From Pseudomonas sp. Q1-7 (GTDB lineage: Bacteria; Pseudomonadota; Gammaproteobacteria; Pseudomonadales; Pseudomonadaceae): a stretch of 64,000 nt of DNA. Location of the stretch: positions 62,001-126,000 of the forward strand of contig NZ_CP116304.1 of NCBI RefSeq assembly GCF_028010285.1, given 5' to 3'. Numbering within the stretch: position 1 is the stretch's first letter; each line of letters starts with the position of its first letter. The notes beneath the pieces were generated by a model, which worked only from the letters and a program-made list of their open reading frames with translations, had not been told where the DNA came from and searched no databases. This document shows, piece by piece, positions 16,391 to 27,936 of the stretch. The position numbers and the translations under genes are program-made.

Positions 16391-17023
16391 ATGCGTAACC
16401 TGATCCTTTCCGCCGTTCTTGCCGGCGCCAGCCTGCTGGGCGTGAGCACCGTCCAGGCGGATGACATCGAAGCCGGCAAGCAGTATGTCGAGCTGAGCAG
16501 CCCGGTTCCGGTTTCCGTTCCCGGCAAGATCGAAGTGGTGGAGCTGTTCTGGTACGGCTGCCCGCACTGCTATCAGTTCGAACCCACCCTCAATCCCTGG
16601 GCCGACAAATTGCCGGAAGACGTCAATTTCGTGCGTATTCCCGCCATGTTCGGCGGCCTCTGGAACGTCCACGGCCAACTGTTCATCGCCCTGGAAAGCA
16701 TGAAAGTCGAGCAGAAGGTGCACAAGGCCGTGTTCGACGCCATCCATAAGGAAGGCAAGAAGCTCGCCACGCCGGAAGAGATGGCCGAGTTCCTCGCCGC
16801 CCAGGGCGTGGACAAGGACGCCTTCCTCAAGGCTTACAACTCCTTCGCCGTGAAGGGCCAGATGGAAAAGGCCAAGAAACTGGCGATGGCCTACCAGATC
16901 ACTGGCGTACCGACCCTGGTGGTCAACGGCAAGTACCGTTTCGACATCAGCTCCTCGGGTGGTCCGGAGCAGACCCTGAAGGTCGCCGAGCACCTGATCG
17001 AGAAGGAGCGCGCCGCGAAGTAA
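16391..17023 (+). CDS. dsbA: thiol:disulfide interchange protein DsbA
   Basis: A 210-residue periplasmic oxidase that puts disulfides into exported proteins. It has a signal peptide (LAGASLLGVSTVQA), the active site CPHC in FWYGCPHCYQFEP (about residue 56), and the cis-proline loop ITGVPTLVVNG. A TACAAT -10 lies at 16311-16316. The length is normal for Pseudomonas DsbA. Confidence 0.95.
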   Translation: MRNLILSAVLAGASLLGVSTVQADDIEAGKQYVELSSPVPVSVPGKIEVVELFWYGCPHCYQFEPTLNPWADKLPEDVNFVRIPAMFGGLWNVHGQLFIALESMKVEQKVHKAVFDAIHKEGKKLATPEEMAEFLAAQGVDKDAFLKAYNSFAVKGQMEKAKKLAMAYQITGVPTLVVNGKYRFDISSSGGPEQTLKVAEHLIEKERAAK

Positions 17024-17039
17024 GCGGCGCATTCGCCCG

Positions 17040-17918
17040 ATGCTGCGACGCTGGGTGAGTGAGCGGGCGGCGAACTCGTGCGACGCACGGGTGAACCCCC
17101 ATTGCGACAAGGGCAGGCTGCCCGCCGACGGCCGCCTGCGACTGCTCAGCTTCAACATCCAGGTCGGCATCAGCACCGAGCGCTACCATCACTACCTGAC
17201 CCGTGGCTGGCAGCACCTGCTGCCGCACACGGGGCGTGCCGGCAACCTCCAGCGCATTGGTGACCTGCTGGGCGACTACGACCTGGTCGCCCTGCAGGAA
17301 GTCGACGGCGGCAGCCTCCGCTCCGGCTTCATCAACCAGGTCGAGCACCTCGCCCAGCTCGGCGACTTCCCCTACTGGTACCAGCAGCTGAACCGCAACC
17401 TCGGCCGTCTGGCCCAGCACAGCAACGGCTTGCTCAGTCGCCTGCAGCCCAGCCTGCTGGAGGACCACCCCCTGCCCGGACCGCCGGGTCGCGGCGCGAT
17501 CCTGATGCGCTTCGGCAAGGGCCGCGACGGCCTCGCCGTGGTGATGATGCACCTTTCCCTTGGCGCCCGTACCCGCACGCGCCAGCTGGCCTACATCCGC
17601 GAACTGGTCGGCAGTTATCGCAACGTGGTGCTGATGGGCGATATGAACACCCACGCCAACGACCTGCTGGAGCGTTCGCCGCTGCGCGACCTTGGCCTGA
17701 TCGCGCCACAGGTCGAGGCCACCTTCCCCAGTTGGCGGCCGCAGCGCTGCCTCGACCATATCCTGCTCAGTCCCAGCCTGACGCTGGAGCGGGTGGCTGT
17801 GCTCAGCCAGCCGATATCCGATCACCTGCCGGTGGCCGTGGACATCCGCCTGCCCGCCGAGCTGCAGGCCGACATGCCCCTGGCGCTCAGCGAATCCAAG
17901 CGCGGAATGCCTGCATGA
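17040..17918 (+). CDS. endonuclease/exonuclease/phosphatase (EEP) family protein
   Basis: A 292-residue EEP-fold hydrolase. Metal and catalytic residues are in [24 protein letters not shown] and the terminal [11 protein letters not shown]. No signal peptide is visible. The substrate is unknown; the family includes nucleases, phosphatases and lipid phosphodiesterases. Its stop overlaps the GGDEF gene start (ATGA), so the two are coupled and may act together. Confidence 0.85.
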   Translation: MLRRWVSERAANSCDARVNPHCDKGRLPADGRLRLLSFNIQVGISTERYHHYLTRGWQHLLPHTGRAGNLQRIGDLLGDYDLVALQEVDGGSLRSGFINQVEHLAQLGDFPYWYQQLNRNLGRLAQHSNGLLSRLQPSLLEDHPLPGPPGRGAILMRFGKGRDGLAVVMMHLSLGARTRTRQLAYIRELVGSYRNVVLMGDMNTHANDLLERSPLRDLGLIAPQVEATFPSWRPQRCLDHILLSPSLTLERVAVLSQPISDHLPVAVDIRLPAELQADMPLALSESKRGMPA

Positions 17919-19837
17919 GTGACGACGCCCAGCGTTGGAAAGCCAAGTACCTGGAAAGCCTCGAACAGCAGGAAAAGCTCGAGAGGCGCTGGGACGCCCG
18001 TCTCGACCTGTTGCGCCGCGGCCTGGTGCGCAGTTCCCTGGCGGCCGAGGGTGCCGACAAGGCCGTCGACCAGTGCATGCGGGAACTGCGCGAGATCATT
18101 CGCGGCGAGCAGATGGACGCCGGTCTCTCGGCCCTGATTCCACGGCTGGAACGGGCCGTGCTGGATTCCGAGCAGCGCCGTCAGCAGCGCGTCGAGCAGA
18201 GCGTCAGCGCGCTGACCGGTATCGCCGCGCGCCTGCTCGAACTCGACCTGCCACGGGACGTGCGCAAGGGGCTCAAGCAATTCGCCAAGCGCATCGACGA
18301 GCGTGCCCGCCAGCCTCGTGAGTTACCCGCGTTGCTCGCCGAACTCGGCATGCTCCAGGGCCAGGCCCTGCAAGCGCTGTCCAGCGAGGACGCACAGGAG
18401 ACCAGGCCGGGCTTGCTGCAACGGCTGTTCGGCGCCTCCCGCGACGAGACGCCGGCTGATGACCTGCCGGCACCGGCGCCGGTCGACGCGGCCGAGCTCA
18501 AGCCCCCCCCGCCGGCTCTGGCGCAGGACATTACACCTGCGCCCGTCGCCAGCAAGCCTGCCGTCACCGATGCGACACCCGCCGCCGCCCCGGAGGCGGT
18601 TCCGGCTGCAGTGCCGCCGGTGGATATCGTGGCCGCCCCGGCGCGCAGCAGTGTTCTCGACAGCCTGCCGCTGGCGGCCTCTCTCATCACCGGAGACGGC
18701 GACCCCGAGTACGCCCTGCCCGGCCTGCCGGAGCCGGGCTACAGCGCCATCGCGCCCCATGTGGCGGACAGCTTGCGTTCGCTGCTCGATGAGCTGGACC
18801 TGCCCGAACACCACCAACCCCAGGCCGAGACGCTGCGCCAGCGTCTGCAGGGCGGGCTCAACTGGTACGAACTGGTGCCGGTGCTGGATGACCTGGGGGT
18901 GCTGGTGCTGGCGGTGACCGACAGCGGCCAGCGCGAATTCGCCGGCTACCTCAAGCAGCTCAACCAGCGCTTGGGGCTGTTCCTCGAACAGCTCAGCGCG
19001 GCCCAGGAAGGCTATGTCGAGTCGCTGGACAACGCCCGCGCGCTGGACGACCAGTTGCGTGAACAGGTCAGCGGCCTGCAGGCCAGCGTGCAGGACGCCA
19101 CCGACCTGGATCAGCTGAAGCACAGCCTGGAGCAGCGGCTGGACGGCCTGCTCGACACCATGAGCCGCTACCAGCAGCAGCGTGCGGTCCGCGAACATGA
19201 AGTGAGCGAACGCCTGCAGGTACTGATGACACGGGTGGCGGCCATGGAAGACGAGGCCAGGTCCTTCCACGACAACCTCGAACTCCAGCGCCAGAAGGCA
19301 CTGGTGGACCCGCTTACCGGCCTGCCCAACCGCGCGGCCTGGAACGAGCGACTGGAGATCGAGCTGGCCCGGCAGCAGCGCTACGGCGGCGAGCTGCTGC
19401 TGGCGGTGATCGACATCGACCATTTCAAGCGCATCAACGACGGCTTCGGTCACCTGGCCGGCGACAAGGTGCTGAAGATCATTGCCGGCGAGCTTGGCCG
19501 GCGCCTGCGCAAGACCGACTTCATTGCCCGTTTCGGCGGCGAGGAGTTCGTCCTGCTGCTGCCTTCGACGCCCATGGCCGGCGCCCGGCAACTGCTGGAA
19601 AACCTGCGTGCGGCCATCGAAGCCTGCCCCTTCCACTTCAAGGGGGAGCGGGTGTCCATCACCCTGTCCGCCGGGCTCACCGAACGGGTTGCCGGTGAAC
19701 CCGGCGACGTCGCCTTCCAGCGTGCCGACCAGGCGCTGTATCGGGCGAAGCACCAGGGCCGCAACCGCATCGAACTGGCCTTGCCGCCGGCACCGGACGG
19801 TGCGCCCGATTCTGCTGGCTTGCCGCAGCCGGGTTGA
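17915..19837 (+). CDS. GGDEF diguanylate cyclase (DgcH-like)
   Basis: ATG 17915 gives 640 residues. The N-terminal 60% is coiled-coil and Ala/Pro-rich linker with no membrane segment. The C-terminal GGDEF domain starts near [16 protein letters not shown]. The active site is GGEEF at residues 541-545 and the product-inhibition site RKTD (532-535) is at the correct five-residue spacing, so it should make c-di-GMP and be feedback-controlled. The order next to dsbA and the EEP gene matches PA5487/DgcH of P. aeruginosa, from memory. Confidence 0.9.
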   Translation: MSDDAQRWKAKYLESLEQQEKLERRWDARLDLLRRGLVRSSLAAEGADKAVDQCMRELREIIRGEQMDAGLSALIPRLERAVLDSEQRRQQRVEQSVSALTGIAARLLELDLPRDVRKGLKQFAKRIDERARQPRELPALLAELGMLQGQALQALSSEDAQETRPGLLQRLFGASRDETPADDLPAPAPVDAAELKPPPPALAQDITPAPVASKPAVTDATPAAAPEAVPAAVPPVDIVAAPARSSVLDSLPLAASLITGDGDPEYALPGLPEPGYSAIAPHVADSLRSLLDELDLPEHHQPQAETLRQRLQGGLNWYELVPVLDDLGVLVLAVTDSGQREFAGYLKQLNQRLGLFLEQLSAAQEGYVESLDNARALDDQLREQVSGLQASVQDATDLDQLKHSLEQRLDGLLDTMSRYQQQRAVREHEVSERLQVLMTRVAAMEDEARSFHDNLELQRQKALVDPLTGLPNRAAWNERLEIELARQQRYGGELLLAVIDIDHFKRINDGFGHLAGDKVLKIIAGELGRRLRKTDFIARFGGEEFVLLLPSTPMAGARQLLENLRAAIEACPFHFKGERVSITLSAGLTERVAGEPGDVAFQRADQALYRAKHQGRNRIELALPPAPDGAPDSAGLPQPG

Positions 19838-19851
19838 ACCCGCCCGGGGAT

Positions 19852-21270
19852 TTACGCCGCACTCGGGATGTAGGGCTTCCAGGTTTCCGGAATGTGCTCC
19901 AGGCGCGGGTAGTCCAGGCCAGCGAACTGCGGTTCGCTGAGCATGAAGGGTGTGTGCCGCTGCTCGACCGGCAGGCCACGCAGTTCCGGCAGCCAGAGGC
20001 TGATGTAGGTGGCGTCCGGGTCGTACTGCCGGGCCTGGCGCAGGGCGTTAAAGGCGCGCGCGCGGTCGGGGTCGCAGGCCACGCCGGCGAGGTAGGCCCA
20101 GTTGCCCCAGTTGCTCGCCGGCTCGTAGTCCAACAAGTGCTCCTCGAACCAGGCCGCGCCATAGCGCCAGTCCTGCTGCAGGTCGTTGACCAGGTAGGCC
20201 GCCACCACCTGGCGGCCCCGGCTGGACATCCAGCCGGTCATCATCAGCTCACGCATGTTGGCGTCCACCAGGGGCATGCCGGTGCGTCCGTTGCACCAGT
20301 GCAGGTAGCGTTCATCCAGATTGTCCGGTGCCCGTGCGGTGGCCTTCAGGCCGTCGGCGCGGAACAGCGCGCTGCCGTAACGCAGCAGGGTCCAGCGGAA
20401 GAACTCGCGCCAGAGCAGGTCCACCCACAATTGCTGGGTGGATTCGCTGCGGCCGTGCTGCGCCTCCAGCCGGTGCAGCTCAGCGGCGACCCGGCGCGGC
20501 GAGAGGCTGCCGTTGGCCAGCCAGGGCGATAGCTTGGAGGAATACTCGCTGCCGAGCATGCCGTTGCGAGTCTGCTGGTATTGCAGGACGCCCTGGGTTT
20601 CCCAGAAGTAGTCGCGCAGTCGCGCCAGGGCCGCTGGCTCGCCGCCGGCGAACGGGAAGGCGGTGGTCGGCATCCCGAGGGGTTCGCCCAGGCCCAGGCG
20701 GGACAGGGTCGGCAGGGGCTCCATCAGGCTCGCGGCGCCGCTGGGCAGTGGCGGCAGGGTGTGGGGTACGGGGCGCGGCTGGAAGACGTGGAGGCGCTCC
20801 TCCATCAGGTCGCGGAACTGGTTGAACACCGAGGGCAGTTCGTCCAGCGGTCGGGGCAGCTCTTCTTCGCGCAGCAGGTTGTTGCCCTGAAATTCGGTCA
20901 GCGGCACGCCCAGGGCGTGGCGGACACGGCGCATCGTTGCGCGTTCGTAGGGGGCCATCTCGTCGAGGGTCAGGACTTCGTCCAGACCCAGATGCTCCAC
21001 CAGGGTGGGGATCACCAGCTCGGCATGCCCCTGCACCACCAGCAGCCGCGAGCCGTGCTGGCGCAGGCCGGCGTCCAGGGCTGCCAGGCTTTCCAGGAGG
21101 AAACGCGCGCGGTACACGCCCAGGCGCCGTGGCCCCAGGGGTGAAGGTCGCAGCAGGCCGGGATCGAAGACATACAGAGGCAATAGGCGATCGGCCAGGG
21201 CCGCCGCCTGGAGCGCCGGATGGTCGTCGAGCCTGAGATCCTGCTTCAACCAGAGCAACGCGCGGCGCAT
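19852..21270 (-). CDS. DASH-type cryptochrome/photolyase
   Basis: A 472-residue FAD-binding protein. The N-terminal antenna-type domain begins ALLWLKQDLRLDDHPAL; the FAD domain contains GSEYSSKLSPWLANGSLSP, LWVDLLWREFFRW, GMPLVDANMRELMMTGWMSSRGRQVVA and DYEPASNWGNWAYLAGV. The DANMREL and SSRGRQ blocks are typical of the DASH branch, which repairs cyclobutane dimers mainly in single-stranded DNA. It is divergent from the marC-type gene. A plain CPD photolyase is less likely. Confidence 0.88.
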   Translation of the reverse strand: MRRALLWLKQDLRLDDHPALQAAALADRLLPLYVFDPGLLRPSPLGPRRLGVYRARFLLESLAALDAGLRQHGSRLLVVQGHAELVIPTLVEHLGLDEVLTLDEMAPYERATMRRVRHALGVPLTEFQGNNLLREEELPRPLDELPSVFNQFRDLMEERLHVFQPRPVPHTLPPLPSGAASLMEPLPTLSRLGLGEPLGMPTTAFPFAGGEPAALARLRDYFWETQGVLQYQQTRNGMLGSEYSSKLSPWLANGSLSPRRVAAELHRLEAQHGRSESTQQLWVDLLWREFFRWTLLRYGSALFRADGLKATARAPDNLDERYLHWCNGRTGMPLVDANMRELMMTGWMSSRGRQVVAAYLVNDLQQDWRYGAAWFEEHLLDYEPASNWGNWAYLAGVACDPDRARAFNALRQARQYDPDATYISLWLPELRGLPVEQRHTPFMLSEPQFAGLDYPRLEHIPETWKPYIPSAA

Positions 21271-21537
21271 GGCGGTTTTCCTCGGCTGGGTATCCCCTAC
21301 CTACAACCTTACATGCAGCTGAAAAAGCCCATGTGGCCGTTCATCCCGGCTCGGCGTCCCCGTGTCCGATAATCGTACTGGCCCAGCGCGATCATCCGGC
21401 GCGTATAATCGCGCGCCCTTTCCACAGGCCCGCCGGGAACAGTCCGTAACAGGTTCGTCCCCGGCCCACGGGACGGCGCGCAGACGCCGACGCCAACGGC
21501 CATTACACTTCTGCCCATTGGTCAAGGGGAGCACCCC

Positions 21538-22131
21538 ATGGAAATCCTAGGCATTGCCGTCCTGATCTTTCTGGTCACCGACCCTTTCGGCAACATCGCC
21601 ATCTTCATCGCCGCCCTGAAGGGCGTCGCCCCGGAGCGGCGCCTCAAGGTGGCGCTGCGCGAGCTGCTGTTCGCACTCATCCTGCTGCTGCTGTTCCTCA
21701 CCTTCGGCGACAAGATCCTCAGCGGCCTCGGCCTGTCCAGGGAATCCATCGCCATCGCCGGCGGGATCATCCTGTTCATCATCGCCCTGCGGCTGATCTT
21801 CCCGCGCCCCGAAGGCGTGCTCGGCGACCTGCCTGGTGGCGAGCCGATGCTGGTGCCCCTGGCCACTCCGGCGGTCGCCGGTCCGTCGGCGCTGGCGGTG
21901 CTGATGACCCTGCGCAATACCCACGAGGGTGCGCTCTGGGAGCTTTACATCGCGGTCGTGCTGGCCTGGGCCTGCACCGCCCTGATCCTGCTGCAGGCCG
22001 CATTCCTGCAGCGCTTCCTCGGCGACCGAGGCCTGATGGCCGTGGAACGCCTGACCGGCATGCTGCTCATCATGCTCAGCATCGACATGCTGCTCGATAA
22101 CCTGCAAAGCATCCTGCACCTGACCCCATGA
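21538..22131 (+). CDS. MarC-family inner-membrane protein
   Basis: A 197-residue protein with about six transmembrane helices, starting EILGIAVLIFLVTDPFGNIA as in the MarC/YhgN family. VPLATPAVAGPSALAVLMTL is the second family repeat. The function is not settled in any species. The gene overlaps the amidase start by four bases (ATGA). The 267-bp gap to the cryptochrome gene contains TATAAT at 21404-21409 but no convincing -35. Confidence 0.88.
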   Translation: MEILGIAVLIFLVTDPFGNIAIFIAALKGVAPERRLKVALRELLFALILLLLFLTFGDKILSGLGLSRESIAIAGGIILFIIALRLIFPRPEGVLGDLPGGEPMLVPLATPAVAGPSALAVLMTLRNTHEGALWELYIAVVLAWACTALILLQAAFLQRFLGDRGLMAVERLTGMLLIMLSIDMLLDNLQSILHLTP

Positions 22132-22907
22132 AAACCTTGGTTCTGAGCCTTGCCCTGCTCCTGCTCGGCGGCTGCGCCGGCGGACTGCGCATCGACGACA
22201 GCCATCGCTCGGTGAGCCAGAGCAGCCGCGTGCAATACGTGGTGCTGCATTACACCTCCACCGACACGGCCAGCTCCCTGCGCCTGCTGACCCGCGATGG
22301 CGTCAGCAGCCATTACCTGATCGGCGACCATCCGGCGACCATCTACCGTTTGGTGGACGAAGACCGCCGTGCCTGGCATGCCGGGGTCAGCGAGTGGCAG
22401 GGGCGTACCTGGCTGAACGCCAGCACCCTGGGCATCGAACTGGTCAACGACGGCTACCGCGACACCCCGGCCGGACGGGTCTACCAGCCGTTCAGCGAGG
22501 CGCAGATCGACGCCCTGATCCTGCTGCTCAAGGACATCGTCCAGCGCCACAACCTGCCCTTGGGCAGCATCATCGGCCACAGCGACATCGCCCCCCAGCG
22601 CAAGGTCGATCCGGGGCCCCTGTTCCCCTGGAAGCGCCTGGCCGATGCCGGTCTGCTGCCCTGGCCGGAAGCCGGTGCGGTGGCCCGCGAGCAGGCCCGC
22701 TTCGCCGTCGCCCTGCCCACCGTGGGCTGGTTCCAGCAGCAACTCGCCCGCCAGGGCTACACCACCCCGCAGACCGGCGTGCTGGACAAGGAAACCCGCA
22801 ACGTCATCGCCGCCTTCCAGATGAAGTACCGCCAGCGTCTCTACGACGGCCAGCCGGACGCGGAAACCGCCGCGCTGCTGTTGGTGTTGAACGGGATGTC
22901 GCACTGA
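22128..22907 (+). CDS. ampDh2: lipoprotein N-acetylmuramoyl-L-alanine amidase (AmpDh2-like)
   Basis: A 259-residue peptidoglycan amidase. The lipobox is LLLGGC. The Amidase_2 domain runs from VQYVVLHYTSTDTASSL to IIGHSDIAPQRKVDPGPLF with zinc ligands His (VLHYTS), His (IGHSDI) and Asp (VDPG). The C-terminal peptidoglycan-binding domain is WFQQQLARQGY to RNVIAAFQMKYR. The lipid anchor places it in the outer membrane facing the periplasm, as for AmpDh2, which takes part in wall recycling. Confidence 0.9.
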   Translation: MKTLVLSLALLLLGGCAGGLRIDDSHRSVSQSSRVQYVVLHYTSTDTASSLRLLTRDGVSSHYLIGDHPATIYRLVDEDRRAWHAGVSEWQGRTWLNASTLGIELVNDGYRDTPAGRVYQPFSEAQIDALILLLKDIVQRHNLPLGSIIGHSDIAPQRKVDPGPLFPWKRLADAGLLPWPEAGAVAREQARFAVALPTVGWFQQQLARQGYTTPQTGVLDKETRNVIAAFQMKYRQRLYDGQPDAETAALLLVLNGMSH

Positions 22908-22983
22908 GCCCGAGCATCGAATTGGCCTGCTGCAAGACCTTCTCTTGTGTGGCGGCGAATTCATGCGGTAGCAACTGCGCGTG

Positions 22984-24759
22984 CTACACCGGCAAGGTCA
23001 GATAGAACTGCGCGCCCCGCCCTGGCCGTGAATAGAGACCGAGGCGGCCGCCGTGCAACTGCACGATTTCCTTGCACAGGGCCAGGCCCAGGCCGGCACC
23101 GCCCTTGCGGTGGCCGATCTGCACGAAGGGTTCGAAGATCCGTGCCTGCTGGCTGTAGGGTACGCCTTCGCCATCGTCCGCCACGCTCAGCAGCACCCGT
23201 TCGCCGTGGCGCCGGGCCTGCAGGCGGATGTGACCGCCGTTCGGGCTGTGGCGGATGGCGTTGCCCACCAGGTTGTCCAGCGCCCGTTCGATCTGCAGGC
23301 GATCCAGGTTCACCCGCGGCAGCGGCGGGTGCAGCTCGATCTCGATCTCGATGCCGTGCTCGCTGGCGTGGGCCTCGTAGCGCTGGCGCAGGGTGGACAG
23401 CAGTTCTTCCAGGTCGCAGGGCTCGCGCTCCAGCGCCTGCACGCCACTCTGGTAGCGGGAGAAATCCAGCAGGTCGTTGATCAGGCGCACCAGCCGCTGC
23501 ATCTCCTCGTCCACGGTGTTCAGCAGGTCGTTCTCGCGGCTGTCGGCGGCGAAGTGCAGGCGCTCGTGGAGCAGGCCGAAGGCCATCTGCATGCCGGTGA
23601 CCGGCGTCCGCAGTTCGTGGGAGGCGCGTAGCACGAATTCGTTGCGCACCCGCTCGAAGGCACGCGCCTCGGTCACATCGCGCAGCACCATCACGCAGCC
23701 CAGCAGGCGTCCGCCCTCCAGGGCGACCGGCGCCAGCCGCCAGCTCAGCAGGCGCTGCTCGCCCTCGGCCTCGATCACCAGGTCCTCGGGTTCCTGCTCC
23801 AGGGGCTCGCCGCGCAGTACCCGCTGGGTCATCTCTTCCAGGTCTGGACGCCGCAGCGCGCGGGACAGCGGTTGGCCGGTCGGAGGCCCTTCCCAGGACA
23901 ACTGCCGCTGGGCCACCGGGTTGGCATGCTGCACGCGACCCTGGCGATCCACGATCAACAGGCCGTCGTCGATGCTGTCGAGCACGGCCTTCAGGCGCTG
24001 CTGCTCGGCCAGCAGCCTGTCGATGTCGGTTTCCTTGAGCAGCCGCAAGGCCTCGGCCATCAGGCCGAAGCGGCGGATCAGCGCGGCCAGCTCGTTCACG
24101 GGCGACAGCGGCAGGGTGACCAGGAAGTCCCCCTGGCTCACCTGATCGGCTGCCTTGGCCAGGGCGTCGATGGGTTCGCCGAAGCGGCGGGCGATGCTCT
24201 GGGCGGTGATGTAGCCGACCAGCAGCACCGCGACGCCGAGCAGGCCCAGCAGGCTGGCGATCAGCACCGCGCGGTCGCGCGTGGCGTCCTCCGTGCTCCC
24301 CGCCACCGACAGCGAATGGCGTTGCAGCTCCACCATCCGGGTGCGCAACACGTCCAGGGCGTGGCTGAAGTCGTTGTCGTCCAGCAGGCCCCAGCGCAGG
24401 CTGGCCGGTTGCTGCACCACATCGAGAAAGCTCTGGTAGGCGGTGCCGATCCGCTGGAAGTGCTGCTGGGTCACCGGGTCCCTTGTCGAATCCAGGCCTT
24501 CCTCCAGCGCCGAGAGAAACTGCTGCTGGGAGGTTTCCAGCGCCGGCAGGTCGAGGCGTTCGCTCATCAGGTTGACCAATTGGTCGCCCAGGTGCTGGTG
24601 CATGCGCAGGCTGATCTGGATGGTGGTGAACGAGTGATTGATCAGGCGTTCCTGGGAGCCGGCGGCCTGCATCACGCCGACCAGCCCCAGCAGCAGGCCC
24701 ACCAGTGCCACGGTGATCAGCGCCGATATGCTCAGGAACAGCCGTGTGCGCAGTTGCAT
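22984..24759 (-). CDS. kinB: sensor histidine kinase KinB
   Basis: A 591-residue membrane kinase. TM1 is near residues 8-28, then a periplasmic domain, TM2 (LLGLLGVAVLLVGYIT) and a HAMP linker. A PAS-like domain follows (VLDSIDDGLLIVDRQGRVQHANPV), then the phospho-acceptor His at residue 381 in ASHELRTPVTG. The ATPase domain has NLVGNAIRHSPNG and GGAGLGLALCKEIV. It lies 9 bp after algB. In P. aeruginosa KinB mainly dephosphorylates AlgB and limits alginate production; the same role is inferred. Confidence 0.93.
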   Translation of the reverse strand: MQLRTRLFLSISALITVALVGLLLGLVGVMQAAGSQERLINHSFTTIQISLRMHQHLGDQLVNLMSERLDLPALETSQQQFLSALEEGLDSTRDPVTQQHFQRIGTAYQSFLDVVQQPASLRWGLLDDNDFSHALDVLRTRMVELQRHSLSVAGSTEDATRDRAVLIASLLGLLGVAVLLVGYITAQSIARRFGEPIDALAKAADQVSQGDFLVTLPLSPVNELAALIRRFGLMAEALRLLKETDIDRLLAEQQRLKAVLDSIDDGLLIVDRQGRVQHANPVAQRQLSWEGPPTGQPLSRALRRPDLEEMTQRVLRGEPLEQEPEDLVIEAEGEQRLLSWRLAPVALEGGRLLGCVMVLRDVTEARAFERVRNEFVLRASHELRTPVTGMQMAFGLLHERLHFAADSRENDLLNTVDEEMQRLVRLINDLLDFSRYQSGVQALEREPCDLEELLSTLRQRYEAHASEHGIEIEIELHPPLPRVNLDRLQIERALDNLVGNAIRHSPNGGHIRLQARRHGERVLLSVADDGEGVPYSQQARIFEPFVQIGHRKGGAGLGLALCKEIVQLHGGRLGLYSRPGRGAQFYLTLPV

Positions 24760-24768
24760 GGCCGCCGC

Positions 24769-26115
<1,347 letters not shown>

Positions 26116-26162
26116 GCTCCTCACTCCATTTCCGAGTCATAGAAGTTAGTCCAGGAAATATC

Positions 26163-26213
26163 GTGCAAGTTGCACGTGCTTTTCCTACACGCCTTGCAGC
26201 ATGCAAGTGTAGG
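26163..26213. repeat. clustered TGCAAG palindromes upstream of algB
   Basis: GTGCAAGTTGCAC (26163-26175) is a palindrome. It is followed by CCTACAC...CTTGCA-GCA-TGCAAG-TGTAGG (26184-26213), a hairpin with the same TGCAAG half sites. They are 48-98 bp before the algB start and could be operators or an upstream structure. The rest of 26116-26566 holds no convincing gene; the stretch is AT-richer than its surroundings to about 26260. Confidence 0.5.
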
Positions 26214-26566
26214 AGCAATGAGCACAAAAGCTAACGTGCTGATTGATAAGGATATTTTTAGACAGGGAAGACTGGCACAGGCCTTGCGATATGCCCCGTA
26301 CCTGAAGGCGCACCGGTCTTTCTACCTCTTGTGACCCGTGCGGCATTCCCAGGAGCACTCCGTCTGGAACAGGGAAGTTCCGGGTGCTTTTGGCGGGATG
26401 CACGTTGCCCGGCGGTCAGTTCCGTGGCGTGCACCGTGGCGTCGCCGCTGATCGAGGTGTGGATGTGACCGATTGAGTTGCCGAGGTTTTCTGCGGCGGA
26501 GCGGTTGGCATGCCGTCTGCGCATGAGTGGTTCAGGGCCGCTCGTCCGCCCACGGGAGGAGTCGAG

Positions 26567-26803
26567 ATGAAAGGGTTCCAGTGGCGTTTTTCCAGTTGGC
26601 TCACGGCTTTGCTGATCGGGCTGGTGGTGGTGCTCGGGATACTCGCGGAACATCGGTTGCGCGAACGCATCCAGCCCGCGCCGCTGCAGGTTCCCGCTAC
26701 GCAACAGGGCAGCAGCGGGGCGCCGGCGCAGGCCGACGGTGCCCTGCATGAAGTCAGCCAGCGCGCCTGGACGGGTTTCGGCAGTCCGCGGTGGGTCTTC
26801 TGA
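26567..26803 (+). CDS. small single-pass membrane protein of unknown function
   Basis: ATG 26567 follows GGGAGGAG by six bases and gives 78 residues. One membrane helix (LTALLIGLVVVLGILA, about residues 13-28) is followed by a Pro/Gln/Ala-rich tail that probably faces the periplasm. I do not recognise a family. The good ribosome-binding site and single helix support a real gene. It is followed at 133 bp by the DUF1328 gene. Confidence 0.6.
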   Translation: MKGFQWRFSSWLTALLIGLVVVLGILAEHRLRERIQPAPLQVPATQQGSSGAPAQADGALHEVSQRAWTGFGSPRWVF

Positions 26804-26935
26804 GTGGCTGGAGGCGCTGTACTTTCCACAGGTTCGCAACCTCCACCGGCATATCGCCTGGCGCCGTGTCGGTGGCCCTGGCGCAAGCGTGCCGCCGGCC
26901 GCTGCGCTGATCACCCAAGCAGAAGGAGAAAGGCC

Positions 26936-27097
26936 ATGTTGAGCTGGGCACTGACATTCCTGGTCATCGCCATCGTCGCCGCCGTACTCGGATTCGGCGG
27001 CATCGCCGGAACCGCCGCGGGCATCGCGAAGATCCTCTTCGTCATCTTCCTGGTGCTGTTCGTGGTGTCCTTCATCATGGGGCGCCGAGCGCCCTAG
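26936..27097 (+). CDS. DUF1328 (YtjA-type) small membrane protein
   Basis: A 53-residue protein with two membrane helices, starting [20 protein letters not shown], then [18 protein letters not shown], which is the DUF1328 pattern. GAAGGAGAAAGG precedes the ATG. Homologues are widespread and often stress-induced, with no known activity. The gene converges on wrbA. Confidence 0.88.
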   Translation: MLSWALTFLVIAIVAAVLGFGGIAGTAAGIAKILFVIFLVLFVVSFIMGRRAP

Positions 27098-27150
27098 ACG
27101 GGGTGGACCTGCACGCGAAGGCGAAGCCGACGCCTCCCCGCGCCCCCCCT

Positions 27151-27747
27151 TCACTGCATCCTGCTCACCAGGGTCGCCACATGCTGGCCCTGGAATTTCG
27201 CCAGGGCCAACTCCTTGGCGCTGGGCTGGCGCGAACCGTCCGAGCCGGCCACAGTGGCCGCGCCATAGGGTGAGCCGCCGCGCAGTTCGCTGATATCGGT
27301 GAGCTCCGGTGCCGAATAGGGCAGGCCGGCGAGGAGCATGCCGTGGTGGGCCAGGGTGTTCCAGAAGGACGTGATGGTGGTTTCCGAACCGCCGCCGGTA
27401 CCGGTGGAGGTGAACACGCTGCCAATCTTGCCGATCAACGCCCCCTTCACCCAGAGCCCGCCGGTCTGGTCGAGGAAGTTGCGCATCTGCGCGCTCATGT
27501 TGCCGAAGCGGGTCGGTGTGCCGAACAGGATGGCGTCGTAGTCCGCCAACTCCTGCGGGGTGGCCACCGGCGCCGCCTGGTCCAGCTTGGCGCCGGCCTT
27601 GCGGGCCACGTCCTCGGGCATGGTTTCCGGCACCCGCTTGAGGGTCACCTCCACGTCCGCCACGCCGCGCGCGCCTTCGGCGACCGCTTCCGCCATGCGC
27701 TCGATATGGCCGTACATCGAGTAATAGAGCACCAGGACCTTCTTCAT
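27151..27747 (-). CDS. wrbA: NAD(P)H:quinone oxidoreductase WrbA
   Basis: ATG 27747 with GGGAG upstream gives 198 residues. The flavodoxin-like FMN site includes [12 protein letters not shown], the family loop [10 protein letters not shown] and [12 protein letters not shown]. WrbA reduces quinones by two electrons and avoids semiquinone radicals. The first 25 codons of the longer frame are not conserved-looking. It is divergent from the gate-domain gene. Confidence 0.94.
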   Translation of the reverse strand: MKKVLVLYYSMYGHIERMAEAVAEGARGVADVEVTLKRVPETMPEDVARKAGAKLDQAAPVATPQELADYDAILFGTPTRFGNMSAQMRNFLDQTGGLWVKGALIGKIGSVFTSTGTGGGSETTITSFWNTLAHHGMLLAGLPYSAPELTDISELRGGSPYGAATVAGSDGSRQPSAKELALAKFQGQHVATLVSRMQ

Positions 27748-27936
27748 CTGCGTTCTCCCTTGATCTGCGGACGCTTGACCCGAGCGGGTCGGACCCAGAC
27801 AGCCTAGATGCCGCGCCCGCACTTTGCCGCCGCGCCCGGGGAATTGGCGCGCGGCGGCAACGCCAGGCGTGGAATTTGCCCGCGCGGCGCCCCGCTCCCG
27901 CTAGAATCCGCCTCACTGATTGCGGGGGAATTGCAC

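Noticed and set aside
22934-22983. A sixth copy of the palindromic repeat
   Set aside because: Only GGCGAATTCATGCGGTAGC resembles the arm; there is no matching second arm.
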